Positions 1-12,549 of a stretch of 64,000 nt of DNA are shown piece after piece. A program made the position numbers and the translations under genes. The stretch is from Cunninghamella blakesleeana (taxonomy: Eukaryota > Mucoromycota > Mucoromycetes > Mucorales > Cunninghamellaceae), in NCBI GenBank assembly GCA_017871115.1, contig JAFCIZ010000001.1, forward strand, positions 5,003,501-5,067,500, read 5' to 3'. The notes beneath the pieces are model-generated. The model was not told where the DNA came from. It did no database searches and was given only the letters and a program-made list of their open reading frames with translations. How positions within the stretch are numbered: the first letter of the stretch is position 1; every line of letters starts with the position of its first letter.

Positions 1-172
1 AATAAAAATAATAAATAGAACGGGTAACTATAATCTAAAAAAGGGGATTCCACGAAGAGGATTATTTTTTTTTTATAAAAAGAAAAGAAGGGGAGCTTAA
101 AAAAAGTTATGCAATTCATTAATATCTAAATATTCTCTATTCTTTTTATTATTATTATTATTAAATACCTAG

Positions 173-3100
173 GTAATTGATAAAAGAGTTCATGAATATC
201 GTGTCATGTCCCGGTTAGTTAGAGAAATTCATTTAATGGAAGTATTAGAACATCCTAATGTTGTACGTTTATATGAAACAATTGAAACAGCAGATTCTTT
301 ATATTTGGTGATGGAATATGTTCCTGGTTATAATTTAGATGAACATTTACAACAAAGGCATGGTTTATTAAATGAAGATGAAGCTAGAGTAATTTTTAGG
401 CAAATGGTAGCTGCTGTTGATTATTGCCATAGTAAATGGGTGGTTCATCGTGATTTAAAGGTAAAACATATATCATTTATTTTTTAAAATACTGATTTTT
501 TTTTTATAAAAAAATAATCTAAATCTATCTTCATCTCTTTTATTTATTTTTATTTTTTATTTTTTATTTTTAAAAAAAAGGCTCCCAACGTTTTATTAAA
601 AACAAATGGTCAAGTGAAATTAGCTGATTTTGGTTTAGGAAATCGTTTTGGTTTACAAAGATTAAGAACAATGTGTGGTAAAGAATATATTTTAATAGGA
701 GAAAATAAATATAAAATAATAAAGTTGGTCTGTGCTTATCATAATCTTTATTATTTTTACTTTTTACATATCTATATATATCTATACAATAGGTTCTATG
801 TTATATTATAGTCCGGAAATTATTTGTGAACAAAAATATATTGGTCCTGAAGTAGATTGTTGGTGTCTTGGTGTTACCTTATTCCGAATGACCTCTGGTT
901 TTGAACCATTTTCTCATGCTCGGAGTAAGTACATTTTTTAAAAAAAATATACATGTATATATATAAACTTATATGCATCTATAAAAAAAATTTTAAAAAA
1001 GGGAACACATACACAAAAAAAAAAAAAAAAAAAGAAAGAAAGAAAGAAAAAGAAGGGCTTAGATTCTATAATCTTATTACTTATCATTATATTTATTTTA
1101 TTTTATTCTATATATATATATTTTTTTTTTTTACTATAGCATTTGGGGAACTAAGAAAAGATGTTATCAGTGGAAATTATCCTATGCCAACATTTTTTAG
1201 CGAAGGCTTACAACAAACCATTCGTAAATGTTTATCAGTAGATCGACGAAGAAGAATAGCTGTCAGAGTTGCTTTAAAAGATGATCCTTGGTTAAATAAA
1301 TATGGAAAATTAAACGATATCTTTACAGAAAAAAAACCTGGCTATTATGGAAGTTATGATAAGGAACCTCTAGTTATACAAGGTGTACCAGCTGAATTAG
1401 ATGACAATGCTAGACATCGAATGGAACGTGAAAGAGCTAAAAGGCAATGTATAAAAGATATAGAAGAAGAAAAAGCAAATGGTCAACGAGTGAAAAGAAC
1501 AGTAGTATATCATCCTATCAATTCATCAATTTATTTTACGGGAAACGCTGCTCATTCACCGCGTATGGAAGAAAATGCTCAAAATCAAGAATTATTGCGT
1601 GCTGAGTTATTATCAGATTTGAAGTCGGAACTGTCCCATGTACATTTAACTCCCCTTTCTCAACCTCCAAGCGGTGCTCCGTCTTCCATCCAACAATTTT
1701 TCCATAAACTAAAACGTCCCGAATCAATTTTGACTCTTTCATCTGCTGCTTTTACAACAAATGGCGTTAACCTCAGTAATGTCAACCTTTCTACTTCAAC
1801 CTCTAATAACAACAGTGAAAATGGAAATAATACTGGAAATAAATTTTCTTCAAAATTGAAAAAGACAACTTCTTCTCTTAGTTTAGCCTCTTTATATCAC
1901 CGTCCAAAGGAACATATTAATTATTATACCATCCAAACTAGTTTTCGTGAATCTTCTTCTACTACAATGATATCTAATTTTTCTATATCCTCTTCTATAT
2001 CTGGTAACCAAAGTTTATCTATATCTTCCCTTCCTCCTCCTCCTCCTCTTCCCACCAATGCGACTACCGCCACCACCACTACTACTACTACAACATCATT
2101 CTCATCAACAGAAAATTCAACTAATAATAATAATAGTAACAACAACAACAACAACAATAATAATAATAATAATAATACTATTAGCATGAACCGTCAAAGT
2201 TTCCAACAAACCATGATGTTTAATGAAATGACGCAACAACAACAAGATGAATGTGAGCTTATACTTTTAGTACAATCTGCTTGTCAATTACTTGGTGTTA
2301 CTTATCAACATGAGTCAAGAACAAAACTAATATGTGTATTAACCCTTCGTAATTATACTATTGATGGTGAACGACAAAATAATAATAATAATACTAACAG
2401 TAATGGAGGAAATGGTGGCGGTTTACTTGGTATGAAAAAATCTAAAAAAAGTTTAAGAAATTCCACATCATCAGCCAATATCATGGATCAAGCAGCTAAC
2501 TCGCAACATCAAAAGCAAAAAAGACATTCTTATCAAAGTAATGCAAGCTCAACTTATACCTCAACTAAAAGCAGTATGTTGGATCGTATTAGTAACGGTA
2601 GTTCAACAAGTCGGTGGAGTAGACAAATGAAACGATTGTCTGCTCCTTTTCAACAATGGCCATGGTCTTCACAATCTTTTCATCCTCATTCTTCGATGCC
2701 AATCGGAGGTCCAAGCTATACAATGAATGGTGGTGGAGCTAGTGGAGCTACAACAGCTACTGTTGGTTTATTTGGAAATAATAATAATAATAATAATAAT
2801 GAAAATCAACAACAACAATCTAATTCGAACAATAATAATAATACTGCTACAACTACAACTGGTGATAATAATAATGAAGAGGATGATGACGATGAAAAAT
2901 CACAAAATAAAGATGGGATTGTTATATTTACAATGGAAGCTTACACATTGCAAAATAGTAATAATAATAACAGCAATAGTAATAAGCATCCAACAGAATC
3001 CGATTTATCATCTACGCCAAATCCTATTGCCCTTCGTTTTGTAAAAGTAAAAGGTTCAACAAAAGTATTTAAATTAGCAACAGGATGGATAAGTGGTGTG

Positions 3101-3181
3101 TTGGCTTCTTCTTCAAGTCATCAAAATACATTAAATAGTAATCATTCTACACCAATGTCAAGTACAATGAATGTTGTTTAA
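173..3181 (+). CDS. Ser/Thr protein kinase with C-terminal KA1-like domain (5' partial)
   Basis: CAMK-like (Kin1/MARK-type) protein kinase whose first exon lies beyond the left edge. Exons read as 173-460, 581-677, 793-924 and 1140-3181, all with GT-AG borders and matching phases, giving 852 visible residues. Position 173 directly follows an AG acceptor, and the glycine loop and catalytic Lys are missing because of the window edge. Visible kinase motifs are HRDLKAPN (about residue 92), LADFG (about 110), YYSPE in place of APE, and DCWCLGV. The C-terminal third (ECELILLVQSACQLLGV, then LRFVKVKGSTKVFKL) has the layout of a KA1 membrane/phospholipid-binding domain. The linker is rich in Ser, Thr, Pro and Asn, with poly-Asn from AAT/AAC repeats at 2125-2175 and 2790-2850. 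Substrates are unknown; KA1 kinases usually act at the plasma membrane in polarity. The kinase call is firm and the subfamily is less so. Confidence 0.87.
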
Positions 3182-3735
3182 TCATTTTTATATATATTTA
3201 TATTTTTTTATTCCATACCATCTTTTTTTTCTTACCTTTCTGATGTTTATTATATTCAATGTATATTTTTTTCTTCACTTCATGGTTCACTTATAATATT
3301 ATTAAATAAAAAAAAAATAGGGCGTTAAATTTGGGATTTTGAATTTTAATGGTTGTTATTAATTATGTATAATTATACATGTGTAGATGCTTTTCTTTTT
3401 GTTTTTTTTTATGAGTCATGACAGAATATGTGTATTTGAAGTATATTTAAGCATACAGTCTATTTAAGTGTGTTATTGCTTTTTCTATAAAAAAAAAAAC
3501 GTATGTAAAGAAAAAGAATTTTATTATACAATTCAAATATTATATAAAAATAATATCTTTATTCTGTATTTTAATTGTAAAATGTAAAATGAACATGTAC
3601 ATATGAATATATAAACATATATATCAAAATGCATCAGTTAACTTAAAAAGAAGTGTATATAATGTTTTATTAAGTTGAATGAGTAAATGTATAGGATATC
3701 TTTTTTTTTTATAAAAAAAAATAGTAATTTTAATA
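3182..3735. other. intergenic, convergent 3' ends
   Basis: AT-rich stretch between the kinase stop (+) and the Mcp1-like stop (-). It presumably holds both 3' UTRs and polyadenylation signals (AATAAA-like strings near 3304). No gene was recognised. Confidence 0.6.
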
Positions 3736-4656
3736 CTAAATCTTTAAAGAAAGAAAACGAGAATAAATATCTTGATATTCACGACGCATTGGAATTTTAT
3801 TCACTCGACTAATGATTACCAATCCTGTAACCAGTATAGTACTAACACCAATAATAATAATATTCGATGTTTGGTAACTTTGATTCTTTTTTACAATTAC
3901 TCTTTGAGCTTGGTCCTTCTCCATTTCCTTTTCCTTTTCTGATTCTTCATTTAATAGTAATGATGACGACGACGATGTTAATGATTCTGCGTTGGTACGT
4001 TTTGATTTAAAAGTACGTCGATAAGCTAACTGAAATCCACTAATCATATGGTATACACCCGTACCAATTAATGTCAAATGTAAAGTCCAAGTCAACCATT
4101 TTTTATTTTGTAATCCCCAGCTGATAATCCCTACATCAATAAATGCTGAATCACCCATTATTTTTTTAGGTAAACCACGCGTCAAAATATAATGCCCATA
4201 TATTAAAGGAACGAGAAGCTGTCCTGTAACATCATGATAAGGTAATACACCAATTTTTTTATTGCTGTTGTTAATTTTGTTGTTATTATTGTTATTATCG
4301 TTGTTATTGTTATTGTTATCTATTTTTAATATGTCTGAGGATTCTTTGTTTTCATTCCTATTAAAATATAAATACTGTATACTTGATTTAGTAAATCCAG
4401 CCAATAAATGCCAAGTAATACTACCAGTAACTAATAATCCTTCCATACGCTCATCTTGATAAAAAGGTCGTCCTAATAATAATGAAGAATCCATAGATGA
4501 TGGCCCACCTATTAGAGTGGAAGTTATTTGTAGACCATGGATCAAGGCAAAAGTGCTGAAACTGATAGCGGAAATAGCTTGTATTTTGTTAGAGATTCCA
4601 TAAACTTTATATATAATATATCTTGTAGTTGATGATGATGATGAATTGGTAGTCAT
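3736..4656 (-). CDS. MCP1: Mcp1-like mitochondrial membrane protein
   Basis: Single-exon gene of 306 residues. It carries the repeated helix pattern of the Mcp1 transmembrane family (DUF1691): a first helical segment with FALIHGLQ, a segment with SITWHLLAG, then HDVTGQLLVPLIYGHYI followed by TRGLP, then WTLHLTLIGTGVYHMISG, and a C-terminal hydrophobic segment (NIIIIGVSTILVTGLVII). Yeast Mcp1 is an outer mitochondrial membrane protein of similar length that recruits the lipid-transfer protein Vps13. Two variable loops carry an Asn repeat and a Ser/Glu/Lys-rich stretch typical of this genome. The ATG at 4656 is followed by a Ser/Thr-rich start with no clear presequence. The family call rests on motif layout and not on a search. 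Confidence 0.78.
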   Translation of the reverse strand: MTTNSSSSSTTRYIIYKVYGISNKIQAISAISFSTFALIHGLQITSTLIGGPSSMDSSLLLGRPFYQDERMEGLLVTGSITWHLLAGFTKSSIQYLYFNRNENKESSDILKIDNNNNNNDNNNNNNKINNSNKKIGVLPYHDVTGQLLVPLIYGHYILTRGLPKKIMGDSAFIDVGIISWGLQNKKWLTWTLHLTLIGTGVYHMISGFQLAYRRTFKSKRTNAESLTSSSSSLLLNEESEKEKEMEKDQAQRVIVKKNQSYQTSNIIIIGVSTILVTGLVIISRVNKIPMRREYQDIYSRFLSLKI

Positions 4657-4755
4657 AGTTTATACAATAAAAGCTAATTATTTTCTTGCTAAAATAAAAA
4701 AATAAATTAGGAAGAAAGAAGAGTGAAAAAAAAATAAAGCAAATTTTTATAAAAA

Positions 4756-4773
4756 TTTAAACACCGATTTTTT
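4756..4773. promoter_or_regulatory. CACCGA/T-run motif upstream of the Mcp1-like gene
   Basis: TTTAAACACCGATTTTTT lies 100 bp upstream of the Mcp1-like start. The same 12-mer TTTAAACACCGA occurs in reverse at 38779-38790, and related CACCGA sites precede SEC61 and the stress-protein gene. Function is unknown. Confidence 0.35.
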
Positions 4774-4924
4774 CAAATATAAAAGTTTTATATATTTTTT
4801 TCAATACAAAAAAAAAAAAACGTGTGTTTATAAGTGTATATTTTTAAAAAATAAAAAAATACGACATTCAACAAAAAAATAATTATAAAATATATTAGTT
4901 TGTAATAAAAACTGGTCTAAAATC

Positions 4925-5077
4925 TTATTGATACTTTCTACAGTGAAGTATAGCTGTAATCCCAATAATATATAAACTTTTTCCTAAGAAATCAGTTTTT
5001 TTGGTGTTGGGAACTTTTTTTAAACCTCGCAATGCATTATGATCAACAAATAGTAATCTTGGTATGTTTAATACCAT
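4925..5077 (-). CDS. small ORF, 50 residues, possible single-pass protein
   Basis: An uninterrupted 51-codon frame reads MVLNIPRLLFVDHNALRGL, then KKVPNTKKTDFLGKS, then LYIIGITAILHCRKYQ, stop. Its composition is balanced, unlike the Asn/Ile/Lys/Tyr noise around it, and it ends in a hydrophobic segment followed by basic residues, as in small mitochondrial or ER membrane proteins. It lies 270 bp upstream of the Mcp1-like start on the same strand. A TTACAG string just upstream of the ATG could be a 5' UTR splice acceptor. I do not recognise the family. It could also be the last exon of a longer gene. Confidence 0.5.
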   Translation of the reverse strand: MVLNIPRLLFVDHNALRGLKKVPNTKKTDFLGKSLYIIGITAILHCRKYQ

Positions 5078-5157
5078 AAAAATAAAACTTACTGTAATAA
5101 TCTTTATATTTATTAGTGTAATAGCAACAATAAATATATATTTATATATTTATAATA

Positions 5158-5196
<39 letters not shown>

Positions 5197-5481
5197 GTAA
5201 TAATAAAGGTAATAATATGGATAAATAATAATAGATAATAAATTTAATTAATTACGTAACAGAAATAAAAATGGTATTTAAGTGAATGTATTTGTATATA
5301 AAACATATTATTTTTTTATACGTATATAGAACATGAATACAAAAAGTGCAAAAAATAAAAATAAAATAATAATATTTATATTTTGATTGACATAAAAAGT
5401 CAAATAAATAAATAAAACAAACAAAAGTAGAATAAACAAACACAAAACGTATATATGGTATGACAAGAGCAGCAGCTTTTT
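5078..5481. other. intergenic with (TAA)n microsatellite
   Basis: Low-complexity AT-rich DNA between the 50-residue ORF and the GATA factor stop, with a TAA/AAT tract at about 5155-5215. No gene was recognised. Confidence 0.6.
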
Positions 5482-6895
5482 TTAATCATGATCCATTAAG
5501 TATGTATCATTTGTATCATTAGATGGTGTTTGTTGCTTATTAGCCAATGCAGCTTGGGTAGCTTGTAAAAATAATAATTGCTGTAATTGTTCGGGTGTTA
5601 ATGATAATAAATTTTGTTGGATTTGATGTGATAGATTGACGGATGCTGGTCTGTGTTGTTGTTGTTGCTGTTGTTGTTGTTGTGACATTAGTAAATTCAT
5701 CAGAGATAAATTTGGTGCACTTCCAACAGTTTGTAAATTATCTCTTTGTTGTTGTTGGGTATTAGGTAAAATAGATCTTTGTCCTATGTTTATTAATGAT
5801 TGTTGTTGTTGCTGTTGTTGTTGTTGTTGCAAAAGTACATTACGGAAGGCATCATTAGATGTAGAAGATGAATGGTCAGGTAGAGAGCCAGATATCATCA
5901 TTGATGGCTGTGAATTAGTATTAGATAAATTATTTTCATCTTCTTTTTTAATTGTTAAAGAATGTCTTCTTTGTCTTTTATTTAATACTGATTGATTTCC
6001 CCATCTATCAGGAGGTGCAAAGGTAATGGGTCGTGATGTCGTTGTAGCGTTATTATTAATGTTATTATTATTATTATTACTGTTATTGTTATTATTAGAT
6101 AGGGATATTGAAGTTGGACTAGAAGATGTAGAAGGAAGTGGTGCTATAGAAGTAGGTGCTGAACGGGTATTATTTGAAGATGATGAAGATGATGATGTAG
6201 ATGGTGCTATTGAAATCGGTGTCATGCCTTTATCTCCAAATCCACCAGGAGCAATGTTAATCATACCAGTTCCAGATGATCGTTTACCAATCACTCCCAT
6301 TGTTGATCCACCTACTAAATTTCCATTACCTGATTTACTTATGTTGGTATGTAAAAATGATCCAGATGATTTTCCTTTTATACCACGTCCACCATTACTA
6401 GCATTCATTGTGTTTCCATTATTATTATTACTTGCTGTTCCATTTGCATTGGCTGCACTTCCACTTCTATTCCGTTTTTTAATTACATCTGTTTTTAAAC
6501 TGAGAGGTCTGACAACGCCATGTAGTTTTAAAAACAATCCACATGCATTACAAAGAGGTTGGCCCTCAGGATTACGTCGCCATAAAGGTGTTGTAGATGT
6601 TCCACAGTTTGTACATTTAGTTGCTGAAGTCGTGCTTGTAGAATCTTTCCGTGAAGATGTGTTTTCTTCTGTTGGTGTTTCAGATCCAGATGTAGTTGTG
6701 GTTGTTGGGGTATTAGAAACTAAAGTTACTGTAGAGGATGATAATGGTGTCGATTGTGTAGTATTACTCGTAGATTTATTAGTATCATTGTTTTTACTGT
6801 TTATTTTATCACTAGAGGATGAATCTATTAAAAAAAAGATAAAAAAATTGTAATTTATGATTAGTCTTAATATGATTATTTTATACATACATACA

Positions 6896-6930
<35 letters not shown>

Positions 6931-8323
6931 GCGTTATAAGAAGTAAGATAAATAATGTACCTGATGAAGTTGATTTTGTTTCAATAGGGGTAAGAGGAAT
7001 AGTATAAGGTGGATGTGATAAAGGGGAAGATGATAAATGCATATCTTGATTAGATCCATATATATTTAACATGGCTTCGAAGCTAAGTGAACCAGGGTGA
7101 TGTGAGGATGATGGTGATGATGTAGATGGAGACGATGATGATCCATTATTTAAATTCATTAACATAGAAGAATGTGTTGCTGTTGTTGTTGAATTTGATG
7201 AATCTTGTAAATGTGAATTCATATCACTAAATCCTAAACGAGGGAATAAAGCAGGCTGTTGATCAAATTCTGAATGCTGTTGTTGGTTTGGGAATGATTG
7301 ACTTAAAAAATTAATTCCATTGTTAGATATAAAAGAAGAGGGTTGAAAAGACATTCTAAAATCTTCATCATTATCTTCATCCATATCTGAATCGGTTGGT
7401 AAGTCAACTGGAATCGTAATACTGTTTGTTCCACCAGATGCATGTGAAAAGAAGGATCCGTCGGTAAACTATAAAACATTAAAATAAAAATAGTAAGAAA
7501 AAAAATTTTAAAAAAAACTTCTAGAACAAATAAAAACATTTTTAATTGTTTTTATTACAAATGAATTTACCTCTTTATTGTTATTATTATATTGATTAGG
7601 ATCTATATTATTAAAACGTAAAGTGGGCGATAAAGGAGAACTAGAAGTAGAAGAGGAAGATGCCCGAGCGGAACCGTATACTAAAACGTTTTTATTATTA
7701 AGTTGTGAAGTTGGTGGTTTTGATTTTGGAGGTGTACGTTGAAAAGGAGGACCACCGCCCATAAAATCAATTAGATAAGGGGGTGCCGATGATGAAAGCA
7801 TGGTGGTTGTATCATCCGGTGGAGGTGGAGAAGATGGAAAGTTATTTTCTTTTTCCTGCTGTTGTTGAGTTGAATTATTATTATTATTTTTATCCATCAT
7901 ATCAATATCTGTTTCTTCTTGTCGCTCTTCTTCCATTGATTCCGTTTTTATTTTAGATTGCTGTGCTTCTACTTTTGCTTTTTCTGCTGCTTCCTTTTTT
8001 TTTAACGTCATTGCCATCATACGCCAAGTCAGATTTTCTAAACGTGACCCATTAGGTAATGTATCTTTTGCTTTAGTGTATAATCGCCAGACTTGAGTTG
8101 CTAAAGGATCTTTTTTTTGTGTTGTATCATCATCGCTATTATTATCTGAATCGGAATCGTCCATTGATGTATCTGCTTTTGGTTTGCGAGGTGGAAATAA
8201 CGAATCCGATAATAATGAGGCTGCGACTGATGGTGGTGAGGCTATAGCATTGGCTCCAACATCAAGGTTATTGTTTTTTTTATCTCTAACTGTTTTTTTC
8301 TTATCTGATATAGTATTATTCAT
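5482..8323 (-). CDS. areA-like: AreA/Nit2-type GATA transcription factor (nitrogen regulator)
   Basis: Three exons, 8323-7571, 7468-6961 and 6824-5482, join in phase to give 867 residues. The N-terminal half contains the block conserved in AreA/Nit2/Gat1 activators: [15 protein letters not shown], then [17 protein letters not shown] (about residues 72-110). Exon 3 carries one GATA zinc finger, C491-X2-C-X17-C-X2-C, with [20 protein letters not shown] and [12 protein letters not shown] followed by a basic tail (VIKKRNR). Fungal factors with this pair of domains bind GATA sites and activate genes for secondary nitrogen sources. The remainder is Ser/Asn/Gln-rich, with CAG/CAA-encoded poly-Gln near the C-terminus. 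No AreA-style C-terminal end for an Nmr-type repressor was picked out. Confidence 0.92.
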
Positions 8324-8816
8324 TGAATTATTCCTTTTTTCTTTTTAAATTATTTATAAATAAAATATATAAAGGTTCATAAATAATAATAATAAAGAAA
8401 AAGAAATAATGTAAAAGTTTTACTTTCAGTAATGGTATAAATGCTTAAAAAAGAAAGTAAATAAAGAAAAGTGACTAAAAAAAAGAGTTGTAAGAAAAAA
8501 AAAAAAAGAAAAGGAAGAATTTATTTTAAAATATTCAAAAAATTCCAAAAAAAAATGCGGACTTTTAAAAGGTCCCCAACCAATGACAAAAAGATTTTTT
8601 TTATAAGGTATATTAAGTTTCATGGACATCATTATGAAATCATCAGCCAATCAAAAGCTATACTATAACTTATTTGGTTTTAAAAAATATACTTAATTAT
8701 ATCACCTGAAGCATCCTCTAATGTCATAGTTATTCTTTATATATATGCATACTTTACTTTTTTGAGTATTACAGAAAAAAGTTTGTTATGTACTCTGAAT
8801 AAATATATATACATAC

Positions 8817-8849
<33 letters not shown>

Positions 8850-9163
8850 CAATGGTCCTATTTATTAATACACATATTGTATTTACAAAAAAAAAGTGAT
8901 AATAATAATAAAAAAGTAACAAGAATGTTATTAATATAAAACATATATAAAGTATATGATCAAGTATATTATATATTATATTTAAAATAAAAAATGATAT
9001 ATACATATATATATATATATATATAAATATATATGCATATATAAACCAGAGATTAGATTTAATTAGAAGCAATAATAATGATTGTAACAATGAAGGGTGG
9101 ATATACTATAAAAGCTTATCATTAGCTAGCAAAAGCTTATTAATAAACTAAAAATTAAATAAT
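8324..9163. other. promoter region of the GATA factor / 3' flank of the F-box gene
   Basis: About 840 bp without a gene. It contains a CATA/TA microsatellite at about 8809-8850 and a further TA tract near 9000. Apparent reading frames here are Tyr/Ile repeat artefacts. Confidence 0.6.
8554..8570 (+). promoter_or_regulatory. AATGCGG/T-run motif upstream of the GATA factor
   Basis: AATGCGGACTTTTAAAA, 231 bp upstream of the GATA-factor start. Nearly the same 17-mer precedes APC8 (56658-56642, one mismatch), and shorter matches precede the MAP kinase and the 17.8-kb gene. Function is unknown. Confidence 0.4.
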
Positions 9164-10225
9164 TCAAAGCATAATACTACGTAATAATCCTTCTCGACTT
9201 GTTACAACGACTTCGTTCCCAGCAACAACATTAACATCAATACCACGGATTTTACAAGTATTGGATAATTCAATTCCACTTGTAGTAGTAGCTGATGTAG
9301 CAGCTGCCACATTATCTATTGTGCCTGTTACTTTACCAGTTTCTATATCTAATACTGTTACCATGCCATCTTCAGTTAATAAAAATAAGGATGTACATAA
9401 AACATTATAAGCTGTATATTTAACTGTTGTTACAAGAAGTTCATTTTCATCATCATTATCCATAGGGGCCATGGTAGTATCCATATGATTGTTGTTATCA
9501 GATCGATTGTTGTTATTGTTTCCATGATCGTCAGTAAGATTACTATCATTGTTATTATTTATATTTACATCAATTTCATCTTCATCTTCATTACTTGGTT
9601 TATAAAAAGAATGAGCAAGGATCATGGTTTGACCATAAGGTGATAATGGTAAATGAATAGCATTTGCAGTAATATGTAAATGAGTATTGTTTTTTATAAA
9701 TAATTTCAATCTATTTGGTATAATACTTGAGAATACATGCCGACGATCTTCTAATGATATGCGTTCACATACGGTTTTTAATCCCAAGAGCCGTAAATGT
9801 TGAGATCCACATTTCCACCAAGGAAATAATTTAGACCATTCGAATTCATTTTGCCAATTACCTACATTTAGCTCATTATGAAGATGATGTTGCTGATTAT
9901 TTTTTTCTTGTACATTCTCATCCTGTTTAATCTTTAAAGGGTCCCATAATTGACGTAATAAAAATGAAATATCCCATACTTTGATTTCCAATCGATCTTT
10001 ACGGTTATCACCAACAGCTATTAATCGAAACCCTCTATCAGCCAATTCATCTCTATAAGGTATATCGTTATTCCAATAAGGTGGTAAAACCATTGTTGAT
10101 TCTAATCCCCATGGTTTCGCTTGATTCAGATCAAATGCATTGTCATTATCTTCAATGTTGTTTTCATCCATATCTTGTTGTTGTCCTTGTTCTAAATTGT
10201 CTTGATTTAAGATTCTATCACCCTT

Positions 10226-10283
<58 letters not shown>

Positions 10284-12549
10284 GAAAAGAAATTAGGAAA
10301 TAATATAATAAAAAAGTAAGTTTTTTCACTTCATTTCATTTATTTAATTGCAATCTTACCAATACACCATCAATAATATTAATGACATCACCTAATCGAT
10401 TATCATGAATTGAATGTTCTTGTTGGTCAGTACGGGTAGGAGGAGGTGCTGGAGGAGAAAAAACGTGATCATCTGTATGGTTATGCCTACCTAACAGTGA
10501 CTCATGAGGTACTTTCCATGGTAAAGTACCAACTTTAATGCCAAACCGCCAATCATAAATAGATAATTCATTACTTTGAAGACTTCCAGTGCAAATTAAA
10601 TGATTTAAAAAAAATGGATATTTAAAATGGATCATGCAGCTGACATAAGATCCTAAATGGGCTGTATAAATGACTTTTGCAGGTATCGGTGATAAAGGAT
10701 TATTGTTATTGTTATTATTATGGCTATTATCCGTGTCTCCATTATTATTATTGTTATTATTTCTATTGTTACTGCTATTGTTTTTACTATTATAATTATT
10801 AAAAGGTATATTTAAATTTGATGTTATATTATTTATATTATTAGCTAGGTTAGGTGATGAAGATGAAGATGATGCCTCATTATTCATATTTTCAGCAATC
10901 AATCGCCTTAGCATTAGCTGTTGCTGTTGTTGCCGTTCACTCAACGGTTGAATATAAAGTCTACTTGGTAGCATACGTCGTACAAAAGTATCCCATGCTA
11001 CAGGCGTTAACGCAGGGTCCACCACATTTGCATTTCCTCGGAGATCAAATTGAATCAATTTTCCACCTCCATTAGCATTTATATTTAATCCAATAACAAA
11101 CATAAACAAAGTATTATGTGGATCGTAATCTATTGATCCTGGTGCAATCATTCCTAACCAATCCTTGATATTTCTTTTCGAATGATCATGGTGATGATGA
11201 TGATCGGTAGTAGATTTGAATTCGTCGTCACCATATGCCCATGAATAATCAGAAAAGAAAAATACTTCTCTCCCTAAAAAATCATCTTCAAAGGGAATAT
11301 GGGCTAAACATTGGGTCACACCATTATCATAAAGACGATAGATAAGTACAGCTTGCCATATATCCACCCGATCTTCATTAGCTTCTTCATTATCATCAGG
11401 ATTTTCCTCATCGTCTAAATTCTCATTCATTTCTGATGGCTGACCAATAGCTAAAGCAAAGAGTCGAATTTTGGAAGACGAAGAATTAATACGTATAGAT
11501 TGAATTCCAACAACCTGACATGTAATTTCGGGCGGAACAATATTAATTTCTAATTCACGTATTAGTTTCCATGAAGGATATTCCCAAAATAAAATCTTAT
11601 GTTCAGATCGTTTTGTAGGTCGATGCAGTTGATTTCCGTCTAGTTTTCTATGCTTCCCGGTAGCTACCATGCCTGTTCTTGTCGCACGATCAATATCTAC
11701 CACTAATGGATCTTGAATACGAAATGGTGGTGATTGATAATGATTATGATATGATGAATTATTACTATTGTTATTACTATTACTATTACTATTATTACTA
11801 TTATCATTATTATTATTGTTGTTGCTGTTATAATTATTGTTTCTTAACGATTCCCTATCAAAACTTATTTCTGGTATAACAATAGATGAAAGATGATTAT
11901 ACGAGCTTGATTCACTTGTATTTGAATATAAATAGGGTGAAGAAGAAGAGGAAGGAGCTGTCATATCGATATCCATTAAAGGTAAATTAGGTAATAATGT
12001 TTGTTGTTGTATTTGTGAAGTAGTATGTTTATAAGAAGAAGGTGGAGAAGGTGACGAGGAAGAGCGAGCTAGTTCATGTAATTTTCTTTTTCGATTAATA
12101 ACTGAATCGGTTATTAATTCATCTGATACAAAATCAAACTGAAAAGAATTGGTTTGTCTTTTTTGTTTTTTAAGATGTATAACAAATCCTTTCCAGTCTA
12201 TTAAAGGTTTTAAATATGCATAAGGAACATTATGCCCCCAGTTTTCATATTGTAATCGAAATAGTTGATACCATAATCTTTGATCTTGAATTAAGCTGAT
12301 AGTAACAGTAATAATTATATAAAAAAAAGAAAGAAAAAAATAAAAATACAAATAAGAAAATGAAAACAAAAATGAAATAATCTTTTAAAAAAAAAGTAAT
12401 TGTTATTGTTGTTCTAGTTATAGATAGTAATTATTCTTACTTTACCGATTGAGTTTACGAGAGACTTTTCCTATTTCAAACAATTGCCATTCACTTGTTG
12501 TAATAAAGCTGATAATTCGTAAAATAATTTCATCGGGTAATAAATCCAT
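9164..12549 (-). CDS. F-box protein with WD40-like C-terminal region
   Basis: Three exons, 12549-12446, 12295-10360 and 10222-9164, join in phase to give 1,032 residues. The N-terminus is an F-box: LPDEIILRIISFITTSEW, IGKVSRKLN, then across the first intron LIQDQRLWYQLF. This predicts a Skp1-Cullin-F-box ubiquitin ligase substrate receptor. The rest has scattered beta-propeller-like strands, including HKILFWEYPSWKLIREL, SYVSCMIHFKYPF followed by SNELSIYDWRFGIKVG, and VTVLDIETGKVTGTIDN near the end. They are separated by long Asn/Ser and acidic insertions, so canonical WD repeats are not obvious. The substrate is unknown. The second intron holds a long A-run and a GAAAA tract (about 10230-10290). 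Confidence 0.8.

Noticed and set aside
6026..6853. 275-residue hydrophobic frame on the plus strand over the GATA factor
   Set aside because: It is the reverse reading of poly-Asn, Ser and Thr codons. The minus strand carries a complete GATA finger and the conserved AreA block.
8737..9090. 117-residue Tyr/Ile-rich frame on the minus strand
   Set aside because: Made of CATA/TATA microsatellite codons with no domain; it lies in the promoter of the GATA factor.
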